64,000 bases of DNA, taken from NCBI RefSeq assembly GCF_002001125.1, contig NZ_MUNV01000006.1, positions 1 to 64,000 of the forward strand, written 5' to 3'. Positions 55,899 to 64,000 of the stretch are shown one piece after another. Each line of letters begins with the position of its first letter. Position 1 is the first letter of the stretch. This DNA comes from Rhodanobacter sp. B04 (GTDB lineage: Bacteria > Pseudomonadota > Gammaproteobacteria > Xanthomonadales > Rhodanobacteraceae). The translations under genes were made by a program, and so were the position numbers. The notes beneath the pieces are model-generated. The model did no database searches and had not been told where the DNA came from. It saw only the letters and a list, made by a program, of their open reading frames with translations.

Positions 55899-58232
55899 AT
55901 GCGTGCAGGCGCGCGCGCGACGTTGTTGATCGTCTGGCTGCTGGCGCTGGCCGGGCTCGGCTGGCTGGTCGCCCAGCGACTGAAGGTCAGCACGGATCTG
56001 CGCAGTTTCATGCCGGCGCCGACCACGCCGGATCAGCGCCTGTTGATGGAGCAGGTCGGTGACGGGCCGGGTTCGCGCTTGCTGCTGCTGGCGATCAGCC
56101 AGCGGCCGGATACGAGACTTGCCGATGCGCAGCTGGCGGCACTGAGCCAGGGTCTGGCCAGTGCATTGCATAACGACAAACGCTACAGCCAGGTACTCAA
56201 CGGCAGTTTCGACCTCGGCGCGCTGGATCCCAGCCTGTTGCCGTATCGCTACCTGCTGTCGCCGACACTGGATACGCAGCCACTGGATGAGGCCTATCTG
56301 GCCGATCAGCTGCAGCAGCGGCTGGATGATCTGTCCTCGCCGGCAGCGAGTCTGCTTAAGGGGCTGTTGCCAAGCGATCCCACGCTGGAAGTACTGAAGC
56401 TGGCAGAGCGCTGGACGCCGGCAAAATCGCCGGAAGTACGCGAAGGGGTGTGGTTCTCGCCGCAGCACGAAGCCCTGCTGCTGGTGCAGACCACGGCCGC
56501 GGGTTTCGATCCGGATGCGCAGCAGCTGGCGATCGATGGCATCCGGCACGCGTTCGAGGCACTGCCCGACAGTACCGCCGCGAAGCTCGAGTTCAGCGGT
56601 CCGGGCTATTTCAGCGTGGTGGTCGGTGCGCAGACCCGCCAGCAGGCCGACTGGATCGGCCGCATTTCCACCGTGGGTTTCATTGCGCTATTGCTGCTGG
56701 CATACCGCAGCCTCAGCTCCCTGCTGCTGTCGGCGTTGCCGATCGCCAGCGCGGCACTGGCCGGCATCGTGGCACTGACGCTGGCTTTTCCCGAGGTACA
56801 CGGGATCACCCTGGCATTCGGTTTCACCCTGCTCGGGGTGGCGCAGGAGTATCCGATCCGCGTGCTCAGCCATCGCCGTGCCGGCGAGGATGCAGTGCAG
56901 AGCGTGCGCGCATTGTGGCCGCTGCTGCTCACCGCGATCGCCTCGGCCTGCATCGCCTATCTGGCGTTCTATGCGTCCGGCGTGAACGGTTTGAAGCAGC
57001 TCGCCGTGTTCACCATCGTCGGCCTGCTGGTGGCGGGCTTCAGCACACGCTACCTGCTGTCGCGATTGCTGCCGGTGCGCGTGCGCGACGTGGCGCAGAT
57101 GCGCTGGCTGGCAAGGGCACGCGACTTCGTCGACCGGCTGCCGCGGCCGCGCTGGATTCCGGTGCTGGTGGCGCTGGCGATCGCGCTGATGCTGGCGTTC
57201 GCGCCCGGCCCGTTCTGGCAGAACAACCTCGCCGCGCTGACTCCGCTGCCGCAGGACATGCTGCAACGTGATGCCCGGTTGCGCGAGGCGCTGGGCGCGC
57301 CGGATGTGCGCTACCTGCTGGTGCTGCAGGCGCCGACCGAGCAGGGCGTGCTGGCGCTGTCGGAAAAACTGCAGCCGCAGGTCGATGCGCTGGTGGCGAA
57401 ACACGCCGTCGATGCGCTGGAACTGCCGTCACGCTACCTGCCAACCGTCGCGTTGCAGCGGCAGCGCCAGCAGAAGCTGCCCGATCGTGCCACGTTGCGG
57501 CATGTGTTGAGTGAAGCACTGCAAGGCCTGCCGTTTCGTCCCGATCTGTTCCAGCCGTTCCTGGACGACGTGGAAACCGCACGGCAGTTGCCGCCACTGA
57601 CGCCCGAGCAATACGCGCGGACTCCGCTGGGCCAACGTCTTGCGGCGATGCTGGTGCAGCGCGATGGGCACTGGCTCGGGCTGGGCACGGTCAGCGGCGT
57701 GCACGATGTGGCAGCGCTGCAGGCGCTCGGCGAAAGCACGAACGGTGCGGTGCGCCTGCTGGACCTGAAGGCTGCCTCGGAATCGCTGGTGGCGGTGTAT
57801 CGCACGCGCATCCTGCAGGCCTTGCTGGCGGCCACCATCCTGCTGGTGCTGACGATCACCCTGGCATTGCGCAGCCTGCGCCGCGCCTGGCATGTGCTGG
57901 CGCCAATGACCCTGGCGACCTTCCTGGTGCTGGCGGTGGAGCGCATGGCCGGCATCGAGATCTCGCTGTTCCACCTGGTCGCGTTGATCCTTGCCGGCGG
58001 CCTCGGTCTGCATTACGCGCTGTTCTTCGAGCGCGACACGGGCGACCCGGCCGAGCAGCGGCGCACCCTGCATGCCACCCTCGTCTGCGTGCTGTCGGCG
58101 TTGCTGGTGTTCGGCATGCTGGCGTGGGCGACGATTCCGGTGTTGCGGGCGATCGGCCTCACGGTGAGCCTCGGCGTGGCCTTCCATTTCTGTCTTTCGA
58201 TCCTGATGGCACCGCATGCTTCCGAAGACTGA
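55899..58232 (+). CDS. MMPL/RND-type exporter of the aryl polyene cluster
   Basis: 777-aa inner-membrane protein with two repeats of one plus five helices and large periplasmic loops (membrane blocks about 250-370 and 635-770). Typical of the COG4258 predicted exporters in polyene clusters. It may extract the finished pigment for the LolA-like carrier encoded just before it. ATG 55899 is 2 bp after that gene's stop; the frame's upstream extension is a shadow. Confidence 0.88.
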   Translation: MRAGARATLLIVWLLALAGLGWLVAQRLKVSTDLRSFMPAPTTPDQRLLMEQVGDGPGSRLLLLAISQRPDTRLADAQLAALSQGLASALHNDKRYSQVLNGSFDLGALDPSLLPYRYLLSPTLDTQPLDEAYLADQLQQRLDDLSSPAASLLKGLLPSDPTLEVLKLAERWTPAKSPEVREGVWFSPQHEALLLVQTTAAGFDPDAQQLAIDGIRHAFEALPDSTAAKLEFSGPGYFSVVVGAQTRQQADWIGRISTVGFIALLLLAYRSLSSLLLSALPIASAALAGIVALTLAFPEVHGITLAFGFTLLGVAQEYPIRVLSHRRAGEDAVQSVRALWPLLLTAIASACIAYLAFYASGVNGLKQLAVFTIVGLLVAGFSTRYLLSRLLPVRVRDVAQMRWLARARDFVDRLPRPRWIPVLVALAIALMLAFAPGPFWQNNLAALTPLPQDMLQRDARLREALGAPDVRYLLVLQAPTEQGVLALSEKLQPQVDALVAKHAVDALELPSRYLPTVALQRQRQQKLPDRATLRHVLSEALQGLPFRPDLFQPFLDDVETARQLPPLTPEQYARTPLGQRLAAMLVQRDGHWLGLGTVSGVHDVAALQALGESTNGAVRLLDLKAASESLVAVYRTRILQALLAATILLVLTITLALRSLRRAWHVLAPMTLATFLVLAVERMAGIEISLFHLVALILAGGLGLHYALFFERDTGDPAEQRRTLHATLVCVLSALLVFGMLAWATIPVLRAIGLTVSLGVAFHFCLSILMAPHASED

Positions 58233-58650
58233 CTGGGCGCCGCTGATCCCGCACGGCGGCAGCATGTGCCTGCTGGATGCCGTGCTGGCATGGGACCCGC
58301 GCACGATCCACGCGGTCAGCGCCGGCCACGTGCGGATGGAGCATCCCTTGCGCAGCGCGCAAGGCCTGCATGCGGTGCATCTGGCCGAATACGGCGCACA
58401 GGCGATGGCGGTGCATGCTGCGTTGCTGGCACGCGGGGAGGGCGGCGAAACGGTGCGACCGGGCCGACTGGTCAGCCTGCGCGACGTGCAGTTGTTCGAG
58501 GAGTATGTCGATCGGCTGGACGGTCATCTGGACGTCCATGCCGAATGTCTGTATGCCGATGATGGCGGTGCGCAGTATGCGTTCCGCGTCGAGCATCGCG
58601 GTCGCCTGCTGGCCAGCGGGCGTGCCGCGGTCATCCATCCCCCGTCCTGA
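58216..58650 (+). CDS. 3-hydroxyacyl-ACP dehydratase (ApeP-like)
   Basis: 144-aa hotdog-fold protein. Opens LPKTDWAPLIPHGGSMCLLD with the IPHGGxMxLLD signature of the second dehydratase of aryl polyene systems, followed by GLHAVHLAEYGAQAMAVHAA, the central helix with active-site region. It overlaps the exporter gene by 17 bp. Confidence 0.88.
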   Translation: MLPKTDWAPLIPHGGSMCLLDAVLAWDPRTIHAVSAGHVRMEHPLRSAQGLHAVHLAEYGAQAMAVHAALLARGEGGETVRPGRLVSLRDVQLFEEYVDRLDGHLDVHAECLYADDGGAQYAFRVEHRGRLLASGRAAVIHPPS

Positions 58651-58666
58651 GCTGCGAGGTCACGCC

Positions 58667-59404
58667 ATGTCTGCAACAGCTGTTCCGCGCCGTGCCCTGG
58701 TCACCGGCGGCAGTGGCGAACTGGGTGGGGCCATCTGCCATGCGCTGGCGGCGGGCGGTTATCACGTCATCGTGCATGCCAACCAGAGCCTGCCGCGCGC
58801 GGAGGCCGTGGTGGCGGCGATCCGTGCCGCCGGCGGCAACGCGCAGGCGACCGCGTTCGACGTCACCGATGCCGAGGTGGCGCACGCGGCACTGGACGGG
58901 CTGCTGTCCGGCGGCCCGATCCACGCGGTGATCAACAACGCCGGCATCCACGACGATGGGCCGATGGCCGGGATGAGCGCCGAGCAATGGCATCGGGTGA
59001 TCGACGTTTCGCTGCACGGTTTCTTCAACGTCACCCAGCCACTGCTGCTGCCGATGGCGCGGGTGCGCTTCGGCCGCATCGTCTCGGTCAGTTCGGTGGC
59101 CGCGCAGCTCGGCAATCGCGGCCAGACCAACTACGCCGCGGCAAAGGCTGCGCTGCACGGCGCCAGCAAGTCGCTGGCGCGCGAAATGGCCTCGCGCGGC
59201 ATCACCGTCAACGTGGTGGCGCCTGGCGTGATCACAGGGCGCATGATCGGCGAGGATTTTCCGCCCGAGCGCATCCGCGAGATCGTGCCCGCGCAGCGTG
59301 CCGGCACGCCGGAGGAGGTCGCGGCGCTGGTGGCCTTCCTGTGCAGCGAGGCGGCGGGATACATCAACGGCCAGGTGATCGGCGTCAACGGCGGCATGGG
59401 CTAG
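58667..59404 (+). CDS. 3-oxoacyl-ACP reductase (ApeQ/FabG-like)
   Basis: 245-aa short-chain dehydrogenase. TGGSGELG nucleotide motif (13-20), NNAG (90-93) and the catalytic S143, Y156, K160 are present. Reduces the 3-keto group after each condensation using NADPH. GAGG precedes ATG 58667. Last intact gene of the + strand polyene operon. Confidence 0.93.
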   Translation: MSATAVPRRALVTGGSGELGGAICHALAAGGYHVIVHANQSLPRAEAVVAAIRAAGGNAQATAFDVTDAEVAHAALDGLLSGGPIHAVINNAGIHDDGPMAGMSAEQWHRVIDVSLHGFFNVTQPLLLPMARVRFGRIVSVSSVAAQLGNRGQTNYAAAKAALHGASKSLAREMASRGITVNVVAPGVITGRMIGEDFPPERIREIVPAQRAGTPEEVAALVAFLCSEAAGYINGQVIGVNGGMG

Positions 59405-59492
59405 GCGGCGTCACATCGCCGGCAACACGCCATCATCCTTGCCCGGTTGCCTGCGCCATGGATGGCCGAGGAGTATCCGGCAACAGGTCAAT

Positions 59493-59690
59493 TCATCGCC
59501 GACGGGCGAAGTACGGCAGCATCGGCGCGTTCATCATGGTGGTGATGGCCGTCGGCAGAAGCGGGGGTGCACATCCCGCGGCCGATCACGCCGGCATCGA
59601 GACGGATCTTCGGCATGATCAGTTCGACGATGCCGCGCGCATTCAGCAGGATCGCGATCAGCCGAATCAGCACCAAGGCGTGCCCCATGC
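59493..59690 (-). pseudogene. Fragment of a CPA2-type cation:proton antiporter
   Basis: On the minus strand, ALVLIRLIAILLNARGIVEL, then IMPKIRLDAGVIG, matches the conserved NARGxxELI...LDxGVI segment near the end of the membrane domain of KefB/NhaS-like antiporters. After a frameshift near 59550 the next frame gives TAITTMMNAPMLPYFARRR and a stop, which fits the family's final helix. Everything upstream of this segment is missing: the GT2 stop codon abuts the fragment. So it is a decayed remnant of about 65 codons, not a functional gene. Inference from motif memory; a search would settle it. Confidence 0.6.
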
Positions 59691-59691
59691 C

Positions 59692-60447
59692 TCAGCCCGT
59701 CGGGCTTGGGCAGACGACCGGTTCATTGCGTGAGCGACGATAGCTGGCCAGGATGTTGCCGTAGTGCAGGACCCGGCCGATGGTATAGGCGGTGATGCGG
59801 GTGACATCGCGAACCGGCCTGAAATGGCTGCCGCGGAACTCGCCGTGGTAGCGCGAGGCGATCGGTACCGAGACCACGCCGAGTTTCTTTTCGCGCGAGG
59901 CGGCGATCAGGATGGCCGCCTCGAACACGAAGTTCTGCGCCGGCAGATCGACCAGGTCCAGTGCCGCGCGTGGATACCAGCGCTGGCCACTCTGGGTATC
60001 GGCGACCGGCTGCGCACAGGCCCAGGAGATGCCCCAGTCCGCGACGGCGTTCGCGCGACGACGCCCCTTCGGCTGCTGCGCACGATCGAGCAGGCGCGCA
60101 CCCACCACGATGTGCCCGGGATATTGGGCCGCGGCGGCCACGATGCGCGGAATGTCGCTGGCCAGGTGCTGGCCGTCGCCATCCATCGTCAGTACCGCGT
60201 CGTAACCCTGCCGCAGCGCCTCGCGGAAGCCGTGCCGCAAGGCTTCGCCCTTGCCGTGCCGTTCGGCGTGGCGCAACAGGGTCACTGGCAGTGTGGCGAC
60301 GATTTCCGGTGTGCGGTCGTCCGAACCGTCGTCGATCACGATGACCGGTGCGCCCAGCGCGAGCACGGATTCGACCACCGAGCGGATGGCAGCCTCTTCA
60401 TTGAGGCAGGGAATCAGCACGCACCAGCGTGCAACAGCCGTGTTCAA
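59692..60447 (-). CDS. Family 2 glycosyltransferase (polyene cluster)
   Basis: 251 aa. GT-A fold with LIPCLNEEAAIRSVVESV, DDGSDDRT and the metal-binding TMDGDGQH (about 85-92). Dolichol-phosphate-mannose-synthase-like. Similar GT2 genes occur in aryl polyene clusters, where they may modify the pigment-lipid. Start TTG 60447 overlaps the stop of the KS-like gene (TTGA), so it is coupled to the ketosynthase genes. Confidence 0.87.
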   Translation of the reverse strand: MNTAVARWCVLIPCLNEEAAIRSVVESVLALGAPVIVIDDGSDDRTPEIVATLPVTLLRHAERHGKGEALRHGFREALRQGYDAVLTMDGDGQHLASDIPRIVAAAAQYPGHIVVGARLLDRAQQPKGRRRANAVADWGISWACAQPVADTQSGQRWYPRAALDLVDLPAQNFVFEAAILIAASREKKLGVVSVPIASRYHGEFRGSHFRPVRDVTRITAYTIGRVLHYGNILASYRRSRNEPVVCPSPTG

Positions 60448-61235
60448 GCGACGCTCTCCATGTCGATCTGCAATCCCAGTGTGGCGGCAGCGTCCAGCTG
60501 GCAGCGTCCGTGACCACGAGCTAGCAACGCAAGCAGCGGCAACGCTGCGGCCGAGGCATTGGCATCGTGCCAGCCGGGCAGCGGCTCTGCCAGCTCGCCG
60601 CCAGCGAGTCGCGAAGTCACGCTAAGGTCCAGCGTGGCCAGCGACGTCGTGCTCGCTTCCGGCGCCAGCACCAGGGCACAGCCGAACGGCTGAGTGCAGC
60701 CGGTGATTTCGAGCAAGGGCTCGTCGCCGGCGGTATCGCTGCATACCAGCAAGACCGGCCGCTGATCGGCCAGCACCTGGCTGACGGCTTCCAGCAATCC
60801 GGCGCCGAAGCTGGCCCGCTGTGCCGCCACGGCCGTGGAAGGTGCGTGGCAGCCGGTGGCGATCGTCCAGTAGCCGACCGCCGCGTTGTGCACCGAGTTG
60901 TGGAAGCGGATCGGCGACAGCTCGGCCGGCGCCCGCGCCAGCGTGGCGCACATGTAGTCGGTGATCGGCTGGTCGCCGTGGGCGGAGGCGAACACGCAGG
61001 CCAGCGTGGCGGCCTCGCGGCCGCTCATCGCCACCGCCTGGCCGGCGACTTCCACGGCCAGCAGCACACTCTCCGGTGCGCGCCGGCGTTCGTTCGGCGG
61101 CAGCGTGGCGGCGGCAGGTCGCGCCGGCGGCGGTGTCGGTACGGTGCCGGCCAGCGACGACTTGAGTGCGGCAAAATCGGCCAGCTGCGGCGACCACAGA
61201 CCGACGCCATCCACATAGACGCGCAGCGTGCTCAT
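60444..61235 (-). CDS. Beta-ketoacyl synthase-like chain-length factor
   Basis: 263 aa, shorter than a true ketosynthase and without an active-site TAC(S)S cysteine: at the comparable place it reads NSVHNAAVGYWTIATGC. This matches the Ketoacyl-synt_2/chain-length-factor proteins (ApeC type) that pair with the cluster ketosynthase to set polyene length. It overlaps the ketosynthase gene by 4 bp (ATGA), which fits heterodimer formation. Confidence 0.85.
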   Translation of the reverse strand: MSTLRVYVDGVGLWSPQLADFAALKSSLAGTVPTPPPARPAAATLPPNERRRAPESVLLAVEVAGQAVAMSGREAATLACVFASAHGDQPITDYMCATLARAPAELSPIRFHNSVHNAAVGYWTIATGCHAPSTAVAAQRASFGAGLLEAVSQVLADQRPVLLVCSDTAGDEPLLEITGCTQPFGCALVLAPEASTTSLATLDLSVTSRLAGGELAEPLPGWHDANASAAALPLLALLARGHGRCQLDAAATLGLQIDMESVA

Positions 61236-62425
61236 GCGGCACGGCCGGCGCGGGCGAACGCGAGGCAGGCATTGTTGCCGCCGAAGCCGAACGAATTGCT
61301 GAGCGCCACCTCGACGCGCTGCTGTTCGTTGTGCCAGGCGAACTGCGCGCCGCAGATGGGGTCGGGTGTGCTGCCGCCGAGGTTGCCGGGAATCAGGTCG
61401 TGCTCGATCGCCTGCAGTGCAATGGTGGCCTCGACGATGCCGGCAGCGCCCAGCGTGTGGCCGGTGAAGCCCTTGGTGGAACTGGCTCGCGTGCGGACGG
61501 GGAAGGCGCGGCTGACCAGCGCGGCCTCGACCTCGTCGTTCTTCAGGCTGGCGGTGCCGTGCAGGTTGATGTAGTCGACCTGGGCCGCATCGAGGCCGGC
61601 GCGTGCCAATGCATCGCGCAGCGCCAGCTCGGCGCCGAGTCCGTCCGGATGCGGGGTGGACATGTGGTGTGCGTCGCTGGCTTCGCCGTAGCCGAGCAGC
61701 TGCGGCGCATCCGGCGCGACATCGGCACGCTCCAGCAAGGCGAAGCCCGCTGCCTCGCCGATCGAGATGCCGTTGCGCGCGGCGTCGAACGGTCGGCACG
61801 GTGCGGGCGACACCAGCTCCAGTGCGTTGAAGCCGAACAGCACGCTGTCGCACAGGGTGTCCACGCCACCGACGACGGCTGCATCGACCAGGCCCAGCCG
61901 GATCATCCGTTCGGCATTCGCGAACACCTTGGCGCTGGACGAGCAGGCGGTGGAAATCGTCAGGCACGGCCCTTCCAGCCCCAGCGCGGCAGCGACGAAG
62001 CCGACCAGGGAATGTGGCGCGTGGATCGCCGGGCGCAGCATGTCATCGGCGAAGCCGCCATCCGGATCGAGCCGGCGATACGCTTCCTCGGTGGCACCGA
62101 TGCTGGCGGTGGAGGTGCCCAGCAACAGCGCGATGCGGCCGGCACCGTAGCGTGCGCGCGCAGCGTGTACGCGATCGATGAAGCCGTCCTGGTTCAGGCC
62201 GAGCCACGCCAGCCGGTTGTTGCGACATTCCCAGGTGGCCAGGGCAGCGGGCAAGGGGGCCTGCTCCACGTCATCGACACGGCCGACCCAGCAGTCCAGC
62301 GGCGCGCTGCTGAAATCGTTCGGGCGCAGGCCGCTGCGGGCGCACTGGAGCGCATCGAGCTGGGCCGCCAGGCCGCGGCCCATGGCCGAAGTGGCGGTAT
62401 ACGCGGTGATTGCAAGCGGGGTCAT
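61232..62425 (-). CDS. Beta-ketoacyl-ACP synthase of the aryl polyene cluster
   Basis: 397 aa from ATG 62425 (MTPLAITAYTATSAMG); ATG 62437 is an alternative, but AGGAT is better placed for 62425. The condensing triad is intact: C161 in STACSSSA, H289 in NLHGTAS and H323 in GHTLGAAG, plus K318. Elongates the aryl starter with malonyl-ACP. First gene of the KS-CLF-GT2 operon, divergent from the DUF218 gene. Confidence 0.92.
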   Translation of the reverse strand: MTPLAITAYTATSAMGRGLAAQLDALQCARSGLRPNDFSSAPLDCWVGRVDDVEQAPLPAALATWECRNNRLAWLGLNQDGFIDRVHAARARYGAGRIALLLGTSTASIGATEEAYRRLDPDGGFADDMLRPAIHAPHSLVGFVAAALGLEGPCLTISTACSSSAKVFANAERMIRLGLVDAAVVGGVDTLCDSVLFGFNALELVSPAPCRPFDAARNGISIGEAAGFALLERADVAPDAPQLLGYGEASDAHHMSTPHPDGLGAELALRDALARAGLDAAQVDYINLHGTASLKNDEVEAALVSRAFPVRTRASSTKGFTGHTLGAAGIVEATIALQAIEHDLIPGNLGGSTPDPICGAQFAWHNEQQRVEVALSNSFGFGGNNACLAFARAGRAA

Positions 62426-62584
62426 CAAAGCAGGCATCCTGAAAGCCTAGCGGCCACCCCGAGGCTTGCCTAGCCTGCGCAGGGCTCGCCAACAGGCGGT
62501 TGGCCATCGTGGTCGCGCCGGCATGAAGCTGCCGCGAACCTTGTGCGGGCGGTTAAGCTGGCTTGTCTTCACCGCGCGCCGATC

Positions 62585-63292
62585 ATGCCCGTGCCATCCA
62601 ACCTTGCATCACGAAGCCCATGGCGTTATCTGCGCGACCGCGACATACAGCATGCGGCGGCGGTCACCGTGCTCGCGCTGCTGCTGAGCGGCGGTCTGGT
62701 CTGGCTGGGTTATCTGATCCGTGTCTGCCGGGTCGCCGCGCGCAGTCCGCTGGCGCCGCCGCGGCGGATGATCGCGCTGGTGTTCGGGCGCCGGCTTGAG
62801 CACGACAGGCCGGAGCAGGACTACCAGCTGCGCCTGCAACGCGTGCTGACCCTGGCGCAGCAGCAACAGGCCGATCACGTGCTGCTGCTGGGCGGTTGCA
62901 GTGGCGGCCAGTGCAGCGAGGCGGTGGCTGGTCATGCCTGGCTGCAGCAGCATGGCCTGGCCGCCGATGTGCGGGTGGAGCTGGAGCAGGATTCGGTCGA
63001 TTCACTGGAGAACCTGCGCCATGCGCGTCGCCTGCTGCAGGCGCACACGGGGCAGGCCGGGTTGCCGCCGGTGGCCCTGGTGACCAGCCGCTATCACCTG
63101 GCCCGTTGTCTGCTGCTGGCGCGCCGGCTCGGTTTCGACGGACAGCCGGTCGCCGCCGAAGCGGAATTGCCTTGGCATGCGCGTTACCTGGGTTTGCTGC
63201 TGATCGAGGCCGCTTACCTGATGTGGATCGATCTGGGCCTGCGCTGGGCGCAGCTGATCGGCCATCGCCGGATGCGTGCGCGGATCAGCTGA
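62585..63292 (+). CDS. DUF218 (YdcF/ElyC-like) membrane protein
   Basis: 235 aa from ATG 62585. One transmembrane segment near 25-48 (VTVLALLLSGGLVWLGYLIR), then the DUF218 domain: ALVFGRRLEHDRPEQDYQLR, VLLLGGCSGG, EQDSVDSLENLRHARRLL and ALVTSRYHLARCLLLAR. ElyC/SanA-like members affect envelope integrity; the reaction is unknown. It is next to, but divergent from, the ketosynthase gene and may or may not belong to the pigment cluster. Confidence 0.83.
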   Translation: MPVPSNLASRSPWRYLRDRDIQHAAAVTVLALLLSGGLVWLGYLIRVCRVAARSPLAPPRRMIALVFGRRLEHDRPEQDYQLRLQRVLTLAQQQQADHVLLLGGCSGGQCSEAVAGHAWLQQHGLAADVRVELEQDSVDSLENLRHARRLLQAHTGQAGLPPVALVTSRYHLARCLLLARRLGFDGQPVAAEAELPWHARYLGLLLIEAAYLMWIDLGLRWAQLIGHRRMRARIS

Positions 63293-63427
63293 CGCACGGC
63301 GGTCGGGCGCGTCGTTGATGACGCCGGCAACAGCACCGATCGGGCCCTGCGCTGACTTGTGCGCCGCCGGATGCGCGGGCAGACTGCGCAGGCCGCGCGG
63401 ATTGCCGGCTTATCCAAGGGGGAAGAG

Positions 63428-63862
63428 ATGTCGCGTTCACGCCTGCTTTTGCTGTTGCTGCTGCCTTTGTTGCTGCTGACCATGGCCTTCCGCCAGGTGC
63501 CCCTGGTCGATGTGCCGCCGATCAACGTGCCCAGTGGCATGAGCGCAGTGCAGGTGAGCAAGGCGGTCAAGGGTGCCTTGCTCGGTCGTGGCTGGACCGT
63601 CACCGCCGAGCAGGCTGACGGCATCGATTCGACCCTGGTCGGCAACGATTACACCGCCAAGATCCATGTCGCCTTCGATACCACGCAGATCAAGATCAGC
63701 TACGTCGACAGCACCAACCTCAAGTACGAGGTGAAGAAGAACGGCCAGCGCATGATCCACACCAATTACATGGGCTGGATGCAGTACCTCAGCCAGGACA
63801 TCAGCCGCAACCTCCAGTTGATCTCGGCAGGTGGTCTTCCGTCAGTCGCCCCGGCGGCCTGA
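63428..63862 (+). CDS. Small exported protein of unknown function
   Basis: 144 aa from ATG 63428, preceded by AAGGGGGAAGAG. A very hydrophobic N-terminus (RLLLLLLLPLLLLTMAF) looks like a signal peptide or anchor without a lipobox cysteine. The mature part (about 38-130) has a short helix followed by strands (VSKAVKGALLGRGWTVTAEQ, KIHVAFDTTQIKISYVDSTN), similar in outline to small periplasmic proteins of Xanthomonadales. Not recognised. A hairpin follows. Confidence 0.75.
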   Translation: MSRSRLLLLLLLPLLLLTMAFRQVPLVDVPPINVPSGMSAVQVSKAVKGALLGRGWTVTAEQADGIDSTLVGNDYTAKIHVAFDTTQIKISYVDSTNLKYEVKKNGQRMIHTNYMGWMQYLSQDISRNLQLISAGGLPSVAPAA

Positions 63863-63883
63863 CCACACCGGAATCAGCGCTTG

Positions 63884-63909
63884 CGACGGCCCCGCTTGCG
63901 GGGCCGTCG
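63884..63909 (+). terminator. Hairpin after the small exported protein gene
   Basis: CGACGGCCCCGC (63884-63895) pairs with GCGGGGCCGTCG (63898-63909) across a 2-base TT centre (63896-63897). Only short T-runs follow, so efficiency is uncertain. Confidence 0.6.
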
Positions 63910-64000
63910 TCGTTTGCGACGTCTCGCCGCAGCCGCGGCCTGCGGCGCCTTGCTAAGCTCGTCCCGCCGTCGAATCCGGAAATATTGATGTGAGCCAGCA

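Noticed and set aside
59488-59688. 66-codon frame as an intact small gene after the GT2
   Set aside because: The first part matches an antiporter segment and the family match continues in a different frame, so it is better read as a frameshifted remnant.
63990-64000. Start of another gene at the right edge (GTG AGC CAG)
   Set aside because: Only three codons are in the window, so nothing can be supported beyond a possible start.

Overview
The window looks like a chromosomal segment of a high-GC gammaproteobacterium of the Xanthomonadales/Lysobacterales, most like the Rhodanobacteraceae (Rhodanobacter/Dyella type). The reasons are the Entner-Doudoroff operon zwf-pgl-edd, a GntR/NagB-II/NagA GlcNAc module, attC sites of the Xanthomonas type, the standard gammaproteobacterial atpIBEFHAGDC order, and a xanthomonadin-like aryl polyene cluster that starts with an XanB2-type chorismatase. 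The taxonomic call is inference from gene content, not from a search.

Layout. 1-86: perfect inverted repeat that copies the 3' end of edd (possible contig-end fold-back). 64-4261 (-): zwf, pgl, edd. 4478-7432 (+): GntR regulator, SIS-type GlcN-6-P deaminase, nagA; TGGTA-type repeats lie in both promoters of the divergent zwf/gntR region. 7556-9846: cobalamin riboswitch and btuB. 10117-16640: two tandem RND pump genes with duplicated upstream regions and no adaptor gene. 16814-18097: MFS exporter. 18341-20355: integron cassette array without an integrase (a CALIN), with four small genes and three clear attC sites plus one degenerate one. 20574-26839: M16 peptidase pair, rhomboid protease, glutamine amidotransferase and a GspE/PilB-type ATPase. 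26938-29989: glyQS. 30061-34823: XRE regulator, LplT-PlsC fusion, AmpE-like protein and a membrane-anchored hypothetical. 34913-37485 (-): a DUF6776 protein, a bactofilin, erpA and nudC. 37578-39005: bfr, bfd, rppH. 39190-41019: tRNA-Met, an HU-like protein, queD, a phasin. 41182-48426: ATP synthase operon. 48572-51741: a DUF748-like protein, glmU, a lipoprotein. 51863-62425: aryl polyene (xanthomonadin-like) cluster. 62585-63862: a DUF218 protein and a small exported protein.

How the parts fit. GlcNAc-6-P deacetylase and the deaminase deliver fructose-6-P, which can enter the Entner-Doudoroff operon next door after isomerisation; similar sequence repeats in both promoters hint that one GntR regulator may link them. 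The pigment cluster has a starter-forming chorismatase, an ACP, a ketosynthase with chain-length partner, a ketoreductase and two dehydratases. It also has envelope-targeting functions: an acyltransferase, a LolA-like carrier, an MMPL exporter and a GT2. No acyl-AMP ligase for loading the starter is visible, so it should lie elsewhere. Bfr/Bfd, ErpA and the Fur-like box make a small iron-handling patch. The window ends just after a possible GTG start (63990) of a gene that cannot be identified.
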